From Laburnicola sp. R22_1 (lineage: Eukaryota; Ascomycota; Dothideomycetes; Pleosporales; Didymosphaeriaceae): a stretch of 64,000 nucleotides of DNA. The DNA lies in NCBI GenBank assembly GCA_014281115.1, contig JACONQ010000009.1:992001-1056000 (forward strand), in the 5' to 3' direction. Below the pieces are notes generated by a model. The model worked only from the letters and a program-made list of their open reading frames with translations. It did not search any database and was not told where the DNA came from. Below are positions 33,806 to 45,382 of the stretch, one piece after another (positions within the stretch are counted from its first letter, which is position 1; each line of letters starts with the position of its first letter). A program made the translations under genes and the position numbers.

Positions 33806-35106
33806 ATGAAGCTTCGACTGTTCGCAATTGGCATCGCCATCCTATCGTGCACCTACGCTGTGCCTTCCGATCCTCACGCCCCGTCTCTCGAGCGGGGTTC
33901 CAAAAGTGCCCTCGTACTGACACCCGAGGAGGCCGCCTACGAAGCCGCAATCTTCAATGGTACCTTCTATCTATCGCAGCATGTTTAGTCCCTCGACTTA
34001 CAAGCAATGCAGGCAAAATGCCCGAAATTGGCCTCGGCAACATCGGCCAGGGAGACTCAACGGACGACACTCTTTCCCTAGTCGTATCCGTAGGATGGCA
34101 GCGGTAAGCCCCTTTTCGCGCTTACCCACCAACCACGACACACTAACCGCCCATCTCAGCCAACACATCGGCCACACCACCGAATGGCAAAAAGTCGACC
34201 TAGAACAAGGCAGCGAATGGCGCTGGGCCGAAATGGACCAAATCTTCGGCCAACTCGTCGACACAATCTGCTACGAAAAGGACCCTCCTCATCCCTTCCA
34301 AGTAGGTCGCCGGTGCGGCTACAATTCCAACAATCATATCGAGGAGCGGAGACATTACAGGGTGTCGTATAATATTGGGAGTGAGGCGTATGTGACGTTC
34401 AAGGTGGAGAGCGATTGGTTGACGAGTAATTCGCTGCGGTATCTGTTTGTGCAGACGCTGAGGAAGGCATTTAAGGCGGCGGTCGAGTGTGATGCGAATA
34501 GGTATCAGCTGCATTATGGGGGGAAGAAGATGTGCTCGGAGCAGGCTAATAGTGCGAATTGGTATGTGTTTAGTGTCGATCCTTGACTTAGGAACTCTTG
34601 CTGACGCATTTTTCAATGATATAGGTATCAAGTTGGCGTACGTTGATCCCTTGCTGGTGGTACCTACATATGGGTAGCGAGACTAAATCTTCTTCTAGAT
34701 CTACGGCACCGGAGCTGCAGCCCCACCTCACATGCGCGTAAGCGTAACCTTCACGGCGTAAGTCTCCCCAAGAATCTCCACATAAACACCACTAATATTC
34801 CATCTCCAGAATACCGACGAGGGCATCTTCAACTGCATAGCATCACAAACACCCATCTACGATTCCATCACGGATAGCGACCTGGACGAATACGCCTTGA
34901 TCTTGGGCAAACCTATCTACAAGGGTACATCGTGCGTCTCAGCGCGCACTGACGGTGAGTTTTTCCACAACGCTTGATGTATGAAACACGAGCTTACATA
35001 CATGCGTGTTGTAGGCGATTGCATTGGCGGTGGTAAGTTCGGTCTCACTTGTGACTTGTCAAAGAAGGAATGTAAGGGGCGTAGGGACTTCAAGCAGCCT
35101 CCGTAA
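33806..35106 (+). CDS. secreted Cys-containing hypothetical protein, seven exons
   Basis: Proposed exons: 33806-33959, 34013-34103, 34160-34561, 34625-34637 (13 nt), 34699-34737, 34810-34954 and 35015-35106, giving 311 aa. All introns are GT-AG, 53-72 nt, most with visible branch points. The signal peptide is MKLRLFAIGIAILSCTYAVP. The mature part has several Cys (ICYEKDPP, GRRCGYNS, VECDAN, KKMCSEQ) and a C-terminal Cys-rich end (FNCIASQ, GTSCVSART, GDCIGGG, LTCDLSKKECKG). I recognise no family. For exon 5, a second donor at 34758 would keep VSVTFTA but then runs into a stop in exon 6, so I chose the GTAAGC at 34738. It could be an extracellular protein or effector-like; that is inference from secretion and Cys content only. 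Confidence 0.66.
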
Positions 35107-35268
35107 ATATTTTCTCTGCTTTCGGGAGCTTGAGCGCGTGGTGAGAAAGTGTGGTATCTGGTTTTCATTCTCTACGAACGACCAGCGGACCTAGTGGGCC
35201 AGCAAGTGGATATTGAACGTGTCGAATGCGACTACGCATTTTCCCCTCGGCCACAGACAGACCTGTGC

Positions 35269-36419
35269 CTATGCTCGCTCAATCTGTCTTCGTTTCTTAC
35301 TCGGTGATGCCACCTTATCAGTGAGTGACCACTCATACTTCCAAATATGATATGCCAAGCCAGGAACGCTCTGTATACTCTCATCCAACTCCTCGTAGAC
35401 TCCGTATTTCTCTTTTTCGACATGGATACGCTTTGCGACTACCTCGCGAAGAGTGCTGTCATCCTCTGGAGTTGTGGTAAAAGCAGCGCGAACGGCTTCG
35501 AAAAAGGAATCGCCAGAGAATATGTGCCTCAGACTCTCTTCGAACTTCTCAGCGGCAGCTTGTTTCAAGCCCTTCACGTTGTACTTGTCGGCGATGGAAT
35601 ATACTTTGACGTGAATGGACGCATCGTCGTGGTTAATAGGTAAGGGGTTGTCTCCATGCTGCTGCCATCCGGAGAACGCTTCGTGGATGATGGGATTGAG
35701 CTCTTCACCATAATTGTCGAGCCTGGACACCTCCAATTCCCTACCCACAAGTTCCTGTGAATCCTTTAGCCAACTCGATTATTGGTGAACGTGTGATACT
35801 ATCTTAGCTGCAACAACTTAGGAATGAAATCCTTGAGAATTTTCGCTGACATGTCCCACAGAAATCGATCGGCCGTCCTCCATAAATTTCCATTTGCAAT
35901 AGGTGGGTTACGCGCTACCTTCGAGTGCAGCGTGTCAATTCTCATGACCAACGGTCCAGGAACATCGTCGGAAGGCAAGCGATAGTCCGATTCATACATG
36001 AACTGGATCATGTACTTGACGATCTCAGGGTCATCCTCGGGCAGATTCACCTTCCCTTCGGTGGCTTCCTACTCGACGTCAGCACTCTGCTCGCAATCTA
36101 TACATTAGAGTTATAGTACCTTTCCGAACCTGCTAGCCGCGTCGAAGAAGTCGGACTGAGAGCAAACTATCGCTTTATGGACCTTCCACGTCTTGTCGCC
36201 ACAAGTGATCACAAAGTCGGAGTGCTTGCCGGTCTCGAGCAGCCTGCGGAACAAAGTAAGCTTTGATTCTCATTGTGCCGGGCCGCATAGAAATGTGTTT
36301 CCAAGAGGTGCGCGATGCGCAAGTAGCTTCAACTGAGACGAGAGGCCCGGGACTGTAGGAGGTGAGACTCACGACTTCATAGAGTCCGCGAACTCTTCGT
36401 AGCGCCGCTTCGGCGCCAT
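35269..36419 (-). CDS. BTB/POZ domain protein
   Basis: Four exons: 36419-36373, 36243-36120, 36068-35919 and 35754-35269, 268 aa. After MAPKRRYEEFADSMKS, splicing gives LLETGKHSDFVITCGDKTWKVHKAIVCSQSDFF, the classic BTB start (SD..I......V HK.VL...S..F). It continues with EDDPEIVKYMIQFMYESDY and, in the last exon, VKVYSIADKYNVKGLKQ, the end of the BTB fold. Such small fungal BTB proteins are thought to form dimers and may act as Cul3 adaptors, but partners are unknown. The junction around intron 3 (35918-35755, 164 nt) is the least certain: the DNA inside also has an open frame. A basic tail (SPSKKRRQIERA) may be a nuclear signal. Confidence 0.78.
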
Positions 36420-36792
36420 GGTGGTGCAGAGTGGTTGTGCGAGGATTGGAGCTTGGAGTAAAGGCAGACGCGGAAGGAAGTCGGGAGGCACGCTAAAACG
36501 CTCGCTTAATAAGTGGATCTAAGTGATACAGTGAAAGTGAAGGTGAAACGCAAAATTACGAATGTTGAAAAGTGCACAACAATCTATAGCGCAGTGAGTG
36601 AAAGTGCAGTGCAAGTTAGCTAAAAATACGCGTACAAACGCGGACGTCCAAGAGACTATTGCCTCCTACGTACTGTTAGCAAGCGTGCGCCGCCGTACTT
36701 CTATTAGCCAGTTGAGAAGTTAAATTCCAAGTACGTACCAAAGTAGATAAGATTTTGGAAAATTGATATGGGTATATTTCTCGTTCAGCGAA
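36420..36792. other. intergenic
   Basis: 5' flank of the BTB gene and 3' flank of the zinc-cluster regulator. It contains GTGAAAGTGAAGGTGAAACG-type purine repeats. No gene is seen. Confidence 0.4.
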
Positions 36793-39720
36793 CTATTGCA
36801 TGCTTGATAGGTTGTTCCACCCCAGCGGACCCAGGCCCTCAACACCGGTTGGAGGCGGTCCGTTCTCATTATTCTCCCATTCGAAGAAGTTTTGTAGGTC
36901 ATTAAGGTCGAACATAGGTTGTTCAAGGTTCTCCATTCCAGGATAATACACAGCGCTCATCTGATCTGTCTGTGGCGACGACGCACCATGCATAGGGAGC
37001 AGGTTCATTGAAGAGTCAAAGGGTAGAGATCCAGACGATGTTGCGATAGAGTACGGGTATGCGCTCGTTGGGGTATAGTCATTGTTTGTTATTGGGACCA
37101 TCACCGAATTTACGCCATCGCTCATAGGTTGCTGCGAAGCAGTTGTGACGGGAAGATGAAGCGTTTCGCTTGTAGGCACTGGAACTGAAGCCGAAGGGCT
37201 TTGCGCTCTGTGGAAGCGGATTAGTATTAACAACAACCAAGGTCTAGGGCTACGTACCGTGACTCGGATATCTCTTCAGAGTTTGGATCGGCCGGATCTT
37301 GAGGAGGAATATAAGGGTCCAAAGGAGCACCACGCGCGATGCTTTCGCGCACCTTGTCAAGCCAACGTTCGGTGGTAACATACTAACTCCTCATTAGCTA
37401 CGTCGTGGTTACCAACGTCGATGGGAACTCACGAGTGGTTCTGCCAGCGGATACATCTGAGCCATGGCGCGGAGCGCTTGATTGTTGAGCTCAACAAGCT
37501 CGATTGTACGTCCAGCTATTGCTTGTGCGTTCGGTCTTGATCGATCCAGAATCCGGGCGATATAATATAGCATTATGCGGCTGCTGTTGTAAACGAATGA
37601 AGGCAGAATAGGATCGGCTAGGTATTTGACACCGTGCTGGAGGATGGTCGAGGTCAGTTCCGATACCCGTTGCGCGTGCTCAAAACAAGTTGTCTGTAGG
37701 CTCGACATGAAAGAGAACTGCTCCGGAGGAAACTCAAAGCGTTCTCGCATCTTGAACAGATTTGGTAGAGCAATGCGATGCAGGTCGCACAACACATGAT
37801 GATACATGCAATGTATTATGAATAGAGCACCAAGCTGAGATGACTCCCTGCGAATGTAGATGTTGTCCGAAGAGAAAGACAAATAGAATGGATGGCTATG
37901 TTTCCAGTCTTCGATCTCCTTGTTCAGCTTTGCAAACTCGGCGTCCGGGACCCAAGGCGGTTGCACCGCATCCAGATGTTTGATATAGCGGAGAACACGT
38001 TTCCATATGTAGGCAATCCGGACAAAGTACGCGCTCATTCCCATGTTCTCCCATGGCTGAGATGGGATTTCTTCTGGCGAAAGATGGTCGAGAACTGTGC
38101 CAGGCTGCAGACACTCGGTGACATGTGGAATCTGTAATAAGAACTGCCTCTCGTTGCACGGCAATTGGAGTTTGATGTCTCTCTCATTGAGAATGGTAAG
38201 CTGATCAACACCGCTACCAGCCCATACATCAACCATGTAGCAGGCCCACATCAACCTCCGACGAGATTCTCCCAAAGAAACGTCATTGGGCACACCCGGC
38301 TGTTCCTTGGATTCCACGTGGATTTGAAGAGCATGTGCCATGCGGACTATCAACCCCGTTAGAAGGAAAGACCCTGCATAATTGCCGAGTCGAGCCTCAT
38401 GGTCATGGAGCAACACAAGTACCTTGAGCTTTGTGACTGAAATGGCACTATAATCGGCGAAGTACATTTCTTCGGCCATCTTTGCCCACTGGCTACCCGC
38501 TGCCTGTATCAGTTCTCGAGGAAGAGGCGCTGTAGACTCACTGTATTCGAGTGCGTAGACTAGAAGAGACGGGAAAAGTCAGCAAAAGGAAGTGCAATAC
38601 GATCGATGCTACGTACACTTCGCTGCGTGAGCACACATTATGTGTAGTAGAGCCCGATTTGCGGGATCAATGATAAGACTTTCATCAAGCATGCGCATAA
38701 AGGAAGGCTTGTGCCTGATAAACTTCATTAGCCGACAACCTTGTTGTAATAGATACCATAGTTCACTTACACAAAGGCAAAAACTCGAATTGGATGCACC
38801 TGTAAGGGTGGACGTTGTAATTAGCATATGTCTCACTCGTGGTATGTATCTTGCATTCACGTACGTTGTTGAAATACGCGTCTAGCAAGGTATGCAGCTT
38901 TAATCTCTGGGGAAGCTCCGATGCAAACAACCTGGCCATCAATGATTAGTCTGATGTTTGAACCTCATATTTCCAACGTACCAGGCGAGCGAGGCAGGTC
39001 GGTCACTCTGTGATCCGAAGGAGGTCACAGTACTAGCACGCCGGGATGGCGATATACTCGGAGTCTCCATGGCCCGGGGGTGGCATTGTGGTGTAGGAGT
39101 CACAGCCTGTACCCAGGCAGGTTCTGCAGCGTCGCCATCGTAGACACAAGTCACGGCTCTCTGTTTGCACCTTGAACAGATAGGTCTCTCTCCGGAGCAC
39201 TTAATTTTGCTCTGACGACAGGGGATGCAGACTCGGAAGGTTCGTTTGCGCTTGATGCCTGTAATGCCCCGAGGGGAAGTGGTCTTCTCGACCGGTGGGT
39301 CATTGCCATGCTGTATGCATGTCAACTGCAGTCGTTCGCAGTTGAGACATTGATTGGGACGCTCGTCGCATTTGACCTTACTCGAAGTCAGTACTTGTCC
39401 GACTGTGCACGGCTGATAGGACCATTTGCGGGCTGAGTTTCTTTCACATGGCAGTTCGGCCACAAATTTCGTTCCAAAGATGATGCAATATGCCGACCAA
39501 GCGTGTGAACTTACTTTACGAGCCCGACAGGTTGCGCACGCTAAAAAGCAGTCAGCTTTCTCATTTGTGTCATTGGGGGATCGTTCCACCGGACTGTTTC
39601 GGGTCGTCGGTAAAGACAAAATGAAGTGTGGAGTCACCTACCGTTCGACGGCCGCTTCCGCGGCCTTCCACTCTGGTGGGCAGCCGGTTCTGAAGGCGCA
39701 ATCTCGTCAGAAAGGTCCAT
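36793..39720 (-). CDS. fungal transcription factor with two tandem Zn2Cys6 clusters
   Basis: Nine exons: 39720-39638, 39593-39515, 39376-38982, 38931-38865, 38799-38771, 38714-38617, 38559-37433, 37382-37258 and 37207-36793, predicted 805 aa. The first ATG is MDLSDEIAP; the frame upstream has only a GTG. Cluster 1 (residues 47-74) is CATC...C...C..C...C with the exact C-x2-C-x6-C-x6-C-x2-C-x6-C spacing, restored by splicing RARK to VKC. Cluster 2 (104-131) is CIPCRQSKIKC...C, with the same spacing. The rest is a fungal-specific transcription factor domain: HKPSFMRMLDES, MLIGVR-like TKLKVLVLLHDHEARLG, and ESRRRLMWACYMVDVWAG. A Gln/Ser/Asn-rich tail (a likely activation region) ends WNNLSSMQ. 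A nuclear DNA-binding regulator; targets unknown. Two zinc clusters in one protein is uncommon. Confidence 0.86.
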
Positions 39721-40914
39721 CCGGTAGTTGGAGACTTGTGGGGGCGTTCGCACGGAAAGGAAGTCGGCGAGAGAAGTCGTCCGGGTCGTCGCGTTTTCCG
39801 AGCTTGGCTGACTAACAACAATTACGCTGCTTGGAAAACCGGCCACGCGACCACCTCCCTCTTCCCACCCATCACCCTCCTTCGCGATCTTCTCCCCTTT
39901 CGGATAAAAGCGACCACCGCCGTTATCTTACGAAAGCTAGATGCATGCGTTGTCCAGCAGATAAACCTCACGGAGATGCACCACGCTTACAGACGGCTTT
40001 AGCAAATCCATACCTCCATTCTCGATCTGCCCACCAAGTCTCTAATAGCCAGCCTCAACTATGCAGTACATATGATTTACAGTCGGTGATTAAAGAAAGG
40101 ACGCTGTTATGGCTGACACTGACAGGATGCCGGGGCTCGGTTTGTTCGTGGCCCACTGTCATTGATGTCGCTTACAGTGTGTTTACCCTCGGACACGTAA
40201 TCCACAGCCAAAACTGCACGGAGATTAAAGCCGTAGCAACGTGGCTTCGCTTGTTCCACATGACAGACCACGGCCGGTCTCGCTCCATTGCATCTTGCCC
40301 CCTGCGATTGACTTAAGCCGAGGATGCGAATACCACGCTAATGAGAAGTGCTTCTTCTTCAACGGGACACCATCCTTTGGTATCGCAGGAACGGAAAATG
40401 CGAAGAGTCTTCCAGCGCGAGAGCTCGCCGCGTCTTTCAATTGGAGGCCGCAGATAAGCAGAATGGTTCCTTGGAGTTTGTTGCCTAGGAGTACCGGTGG
40501 CTTGCGTACAGGTTGGTCCCAGCTTCCCCCCCCCTCCGGGCCGAATGGGCACCAACGTGATAGATGGCTGCTCTTGACTCGTGTATGATTTGGTCCCATC
40601 AAGATCCTGAACCTCTCAGGTTGTCGACGCTCGACAAATTTCAAAGCGAACACATGAGCGGCGAATGGCATGACTTCTATGCAAGGCCTGTTGCAAGAAG
40701 GCTACCATCGGCCAAACAAGGGTTCATACTTCGGAGGCATCGACATCGTATGGGCAGACCGTTTGCGCGATAGGGGTCGCGCTCTAGCGTCGTAGGTCTT
40801 TCCGCAGATACGCTGCACCAAAGTTAGCACTGTTTCGAGCCAGGTGGTAATTTGACATACCTGTCTTCGTTCCGTGAAATCCCTCCGGATATCTAACCAT
40901 ACTTCACGATCAGA
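39721..40914. other. intergenic, includes ancestral 3' exon of the glycosyltransferase
   Basis: 1.2 kb. The part nearest 40914 holds the lost C-terminal coding end of the adjacent glycosyltransferase (see that entry), with an intact-looking intron at about 40863-40816. The rest shows no supported gene; a 148-codon minus-strand frame at 40225-40671 has no domain. Confidence 0.4.
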
Positions 40915-41928
40915 TCAATCCAGCTCTGACGCAGACGTGTTTCTGCAATCCGGTTGCTGTTTCTCAATCATCCCCTCCAGCGGCTCAAACCAAGGCTTGG
41001 GCATCGGCCAATCCGAGAAGTGTACGAATTTCGCCTCATTCAACACCTCTTTCGCATCCCACTTTTCGCTTGGCGACCCCAGGTAGTTAGCATGCTCGGA
41101 ATTTTGGAACTCTCCCGTCGACAAGTCATACTTTCGATGTGGTATAATCGTACTTGAATTCTCATACAACTTATTTAGGATATCCATGTCGTAGTCGTGT
41201 CCCTCGTGGTGGTCCATCCCCTGTTCGACCAGCTCCCACTCAGCTTTGGAGGGCTCAATTACGATGAGTTGGCTCGAGAGGAAGGATTTTTCGCCCATGC
41301 AGTATGCACGGGGCATGGCCACTGGAGCCGACGGTAGAAGGAACAACTCGTCCATATGGTCCCGCACTGTCGCGTCCGGGTCCAAGGAAATGATGCGCTT
41401 GTACTGCGTCTGGTTGAAGGCTAACGGCTTTCTGTAGCTGTCCTGCCATGTCGGATCGTGGCGGTTCACAAACGTCTTCACCTGTATAGGTGCCATGTTC
41501 ACCCTCCATTTGTCGTGTGCCTGGATCAGCAACTTTGTGTCGTATGCCGCATCCTCTCCAGCCGTCGCCTGGAGTTCCCAGTCTTGAGGGTGCATCATCA
41601 GCAATTCCGCTTTTGTCTCGTGGCGTCTCAATGCTTCGAAGATCATGAGGGAGTTGCAAAGGTAGCTCGGATTCGTCACGTATTGTACGTATACGAAATC
41701 GGACCAGCGTATGGAAGACTCGGCAACGGTTTGAGTATTGTTTTCTGGGGCTGTCGAACAATCGCATGCCACCGGTGCAGCTGCTGTTGCGCTGTATGCA
41801 TAATCCTGGATGCGTTCGTGGAGATCCGGATACCCCAAGAAGAGTAGACAGAAAAGTAGTAGCAGTAGGGCGGCAGCGACAACTGCACTTCGTATGCGCC
41901 TCGGTACCGCCCAGTTGGAGAGCTGCAT
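40915..41928 (-). CDS. GT8-type glycosyltransferase, type II membrane protein, C-terminus shortened
   Basis: Single exon, 337 aa from MQLSNWAVPRRIR; an upstream frame lacks an ATG. Residues ~14-35 form a membrane anchor (AVVAAALLLLLFCLLFLGY), giving a Golgi-type type II topology. The lumenal part has DFVYVQYVTNPSYLCNSLM, YKRIISLDPDATVRDHMDEL (a D-x-D-like metal site in LDPDA), MPRAYC and KFVHFSDWPMPKPW. These match fungal GT8/GNT1-like alpha-N-acetylglucosaminyltransferases, which cap secretory glycans. The frame stops at TGA 40917-40915. The same frame continues SDREVWLDIRRDFTERRQ, a GTATGT...GTGCAG intron with GCTAAC branch, and another exon. CGA to TGA would explain the stop, so the ancestral protein was longer. 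Whether the shorter one works is unknown. Confidence 0.76.
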   Translation of the reverse strand: MQLSNWAVPRRIRSAVVAAALLLLLFCLLFLGYPDLHERIQDYAYSATAAAPVACDCSTAPENNTQTVAESSIRWSDFVYVQYVTNPSYLCNSLMIFEALRRHETKAELLMMHPQDWELQATAGEDAAYDTKLLIQAHDKWRVNMAPIQVKTFVNRHDPTWQDSYRKPLAFNQTQYKRIISLDPDATVRDHMDELFLLPSAPVAMPRAYCMGEKSFLSSQLIVIEPSKAEWELVEQGMDHHEGHDYDMDILNKLYENSSTIIPHRKYDLSTGEFQNSEHANYLGSPSEKWDAKEVLNEAKFVHFSDWPMPKPWFEPLEGMIEKQQPDCRNTSASELD

Positions 41929-42262
41929 TGGATTCTTTCGGACACTTTCGGCACCTTCGGCAGATGCAAGAGGTGAATAACGCTGGCGCCAGAACTGGTT
42001 ATGATTTGACGTTGAGGAAAGAGTAGAACGGAACAGGCTGTATCTGGGGCATGTTGCAGCTGCCAAGAGGTCCACGCAGTTTCACTGATGCGTCCACGCT
42101 AAAAGCTCGCAGTTGCCAACCTGGCTTCATGTATGTTGCACTGCTTCAGCCCCCAACTTACAATAAGCCACTATCTTCGCAACTACGCGCTTCACACCAT
42201 CGGATTTGATCGTGGGAGCTTCTTACCTAGTTCAGCCAATACGGCTTACCCGTGCCTAACTA

Positions 42263-42304
42263 ACGTGTCCGTGCGCGTGATGCACGGATTCGCGTGATGC
42301 ACGC
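42263..42304 (+). repeat. left TIR of transposon copy 1
   Basis: 42 bp beginning ACGTGTCCGTGC. The 12-mer GCGTGATGCACG occurs twice inside, at 42275-42286 and 42292-42303, spaced 17 bp. Confidence 0.95.
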
Positions 42305-42350
42305 TCGGCCCGAAAACAGTCAAACTTCCACACCACACAACTCCACCAAT

Positions 42351-44222
42351 ATGGCTCCGATTGACGATGCGCTTGCAGAGATAGACTCGCTAGATCCTAG
42401 CGATAAACTTTGTTATACAAAAATAGCTAACAAGCATGGCGTTGGACGCTCAACTCTATCGCGGCGGCACCGCGCAGTTACACAGTCGCACGCGTCAAAG
42501 ATTACCAACCAACAAAAGCTCACTCCACAACAAGAGGTAGAGCTTGTTAAATACATAGAAAGGCTCACAGCGCGTCACTTGCCACCTATAAGAGAGATGA
42601 CACGAAATTTCGCGTCAACAATAGCTAAGGAGCTAGTGAGCGAGAGCTGGGTTACGCGCTTTATCAACCAACACAGTATCCATCTCATCTCTCAATGGGC
42701 AGCTGGTATGGACAGCAATCGCCACCAAGCCGACTTAGGGGATAAATACAGTCTGTATTTCAATCTCCTAGGTGACAAAATTAAGGAATACGATATCGAG
42801 CCTCGTCACACGTACAATATGGATGAAAAAGGCTTCTTAATTGGTATTGTTGGCCGATTAAAACGAGTGTTCAGCAGACAAATGTGGGAGAATAAGGAGG
42901 TTACAGCATCTCTCCAAGATAGCTCTTATGAATGGATTACCCTCCTAGCGTGTGTGTGTGCTAATGGATTAGCCTTACCACCAGGCCTTATCTATTAGTC
43001 TACCAACAGCGGCATACAATCGAGCTGGGTTAAGGATATCAAGGCAGGAAAGCATAGCGTACACGTCTCCTCTTCACCCTTAGGCTGGACAAACAACGAT
43101 ATTGGCCTTGCCTGGCTTGAGCAGGTGTTTGATTGCTACACTAAGGCAAAAGCTCGACGATCTTACCGACTACTTATCCTTGATGGCCATGGATCTCACG
43201 TTACTATGGATTTTATCGATTACTGCGATCAGAATAGGATCCTCCTAGCTATACTCCCCCCTTATTCGACGCATACGCTTCAGCCACTTGATGTGGTGCT
43301 CTTTAAGCCTCTCTTATTAGCCTACTCAGCTGAGCTCACGACCTACCTCTAAGAGAGCCAAGGCCTGGTCCCGATCAAGAAAGGCGACTTCTTCCCTCTC
43401 TTCTGGAAGGCCTGGATAAGCTCCTTTAAAGAAGAGATAATCCTTAAGTCTTTTAAGGCCACTGGTATATCACCTTTCAACCCAGAAGTTATACTTAAAA
43501 GATTCAAGAAAACCACACAGGATGATGACCAGGGATCACGAGAGAGCTCTGAGTCAGTACTTAGTGGGGGCAACTGGCGTGAGCTAGATCGCCTTGTACG
43601 AGCTACAGAGCAACAGAGTAGGAAGGACGCGCAGAAGCTTAGTCGCTCACTCCACTATATCTTAGCTAAAGTTCAGCTACTCCACCACGAGAATGCTGGA
43701 TTAAGAGAAGCTCTTGCCACTAAGAAGAAGCATAAGAAGAAAGGCAAGCCTCTAGATCTTCAACAACGTCAGGAGTACCATGGGGGAGCAGTTTTCTGGT
43801 CACTAAGCAAGGTTAGGGAGGCTCGCGTACGCCAGTCTGTAAAGGAGCAAGAGGAGAAGGAGCAGAAGCTTCAAAAAGCTGAGACAGCTGAGTTGAGGAA
43901 GGCAGCTAAGCTATACAAGGAGAAAATTGCAGAGGAGAAGCGTGTGGCGCGGGAGGCAGCCAAAGTAGCTAGGGAGAAGGAGAGGCTTAAGAAGGCTGCA
44001 GAGCGCGCTCGCTAGAAGGAGGCAGCCAACGCAGCAAAAGCTCTACAATCTGCCCAAAAGGGTAAGAGAAAGGCCTCGCAGCCATCTATACAAAGCAACA
44101 AGCGTCAGAAACGTGTGGTTGACGCTCTAGCTACTAAGGAGGCCTCAGGTGCCGCATCAGCAGCTCCACCTAAGACTACGCGGCACGGCCGCAACGTTAA
44201 GCTTCCAAGTAAATATCAGTAG
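42351..44222 (+). pseudogene. pogo-like transposase of copy 1, three nonsense codons
   Basis: One frame of 624 codons from MAPIDDALAEID to KLPSKYQ, interrupted only by TAG 42996-42998, TAA 43350-43352 and TAG 44013-44015; no frameshift. An in-frame ATG at 42294 lies inside the TIR. Order: an N-terminal helix-turn-helix of the CENP-B/Tc5 kind (YTKIANKHGVGRSTLSRR, then LTPQQEVELVKYIERL), and a DDE_1 catalytic core with Asp in NMDEKGF, LDGHGSH and LQPLDVV. A long Lys/Glu/Ala coiled coil follows, then a basic end. All three stops are explained by C to T in CAG/CAA, the RIP signature. The catalytic Asp triad is intact. It cuts and pastes the element when functional; this copy cannot make full-length protein without readthrough. 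Confidence 0.9.
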
Positions 44223-44332
44223 CGCAGGTTAATCGCAAGCATTAATAGAGCACTCCACTAAAAAATCTTGCAATATTCGCTACTATATGTGGCTCTATAG
44301 CCTCATTTCTCGTAGAGCTGTTATGGTGTTGT

Positions 44333-44374
44333 GCGTGCATCACGCGAATCCGTGCATCACGCGCACGGACACGT
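44333..44374 (-). repeat. right TIR of transposon copy 1
   Basis: Exact reverse complement of the left TIR, ending at the TA 44375-44376. Confidence 0.95.
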
Positions 44375-44904
44375 TAAATCTGTACAGACCACCAACGCTC
44401 AAAATACATCTCGGGATTTGGCACAAGCAAGTAGCTACATTGCATTGAGATAGCCCGAAAATATATGTTGGGCGATCCCTAGACAGCGCTTCCATCACTG
44501 TCCAGTGCTTCGTGACAGCGTTTGCGTGCACATCCAATTTATTCTCGTCACTCGAATTTCACCAATCCAAGCTCGTGTTCGGTTCTTGGCACAACCCAGT
44601 AGGCCCAGCTTACGGTTCGTACAACATCTTACCAAACAGTAGGCAAGGTGTCACCATGGCGGCGCGGGTGCCCGTGCTTATGGCAATAGTGTGTGCGCCG
44701 TAATGAAACATCATGCCTGCAGCGACTCCCGAGAATCGCATTAACGACTTATTATCTTCTCACCGATGGCATTTCTAGCAAAAAAGCCACCGAGCCGTAT
44801 CTTAACTCACTCTGGCGCAGAGGATTGCGAGGAGTTACCTGTGATCCGGACGAAGCAGCCACCGACTGGCTGGGTGAGCGAGGGTAGCGTCCAACCATCA
44901 TTAA
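44375..44904. other. intergenic
   Basis: 0.5 kb right of transposon copy 1 with ordinary composition. No supported gene. Confidence 0.35.
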
Positions 44905-45382
44905 TCTTACATGTACATCGGGCATTCACGCGGGGCCTATGAACCAAACGCAGCTCGGGTTGACAATCAGTGGTAGGATGGTACTCAATGTGACGATAAC
45001 ACACACCAATGTTGGCAATATCACGTACCTTAATGGCACAAGAAGCGGAATGCAGCTTGGTTCTCTGGCCCTTGGGGCTGATGAGCTAACCTAGTCATCC
45101 ATAGACAGTGATGAACCGCCGGTATCAGTCATTATGCAGAAATTCGCAAAGAAAAGTGAATGCTCGAAACTTATGTCAAACCTTCCTGGAGACCTACGCA
45201 TAGTGGGCTCTACTGCATTTAACTATTTCGTATTGTATGACTTTGGTGGGTACAACAAGGGACGTGTGATTGGTCCTTTAACTACTTTCCAGGAAGATTT
45301 CACTCATGAATTACACGCATGGGATTGTATTTCTTCTACTAATTCTAATGGGATTTTACTAAAGTCAGTTGGACGGTATTAG
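44905..45382 (+). pseudogene. possible degraded secreted-protein-like frame
   Basis: One continuous frame reads GPMNQTQLGLTISGRMVLNV, THTNVGNITYLNGTRSGMQ and GADELT, then TAG at 45092-45094, then SSIDSDEPPVSVIMQKFAKK and on to KSVGRY, stopping at 45380-45382. Repeated N-x-T/S sites suggest an extracellular protein. No start codon or family is recognised. The single TAG fits CAG to TAG. It could also be a chance frame. Confidence 0.3.

Larger units (their letters stand above)
42263..44374 (+). mobile_element. pogo/Fot1-like DNA transposon, copy 1 (2112 bp)
   Basis: Perfect 42-bp terminal inverted repeats, flanked on both sides by TA (42261-42262 and 44375-44376), the target-site duplication of the pogo/Tc1-mariner superfamily. 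It carries one transposase frame. It sits in the 5' region of the glycosyltransferase gene, about 330 bp from that start codon. Of the four elements in the window it is the least mutated. Confidence 0.93.

Noticed and set aside
40225..40671. 148-codon minus-strand frame
   Set aside because: No domain and no support from splice context.
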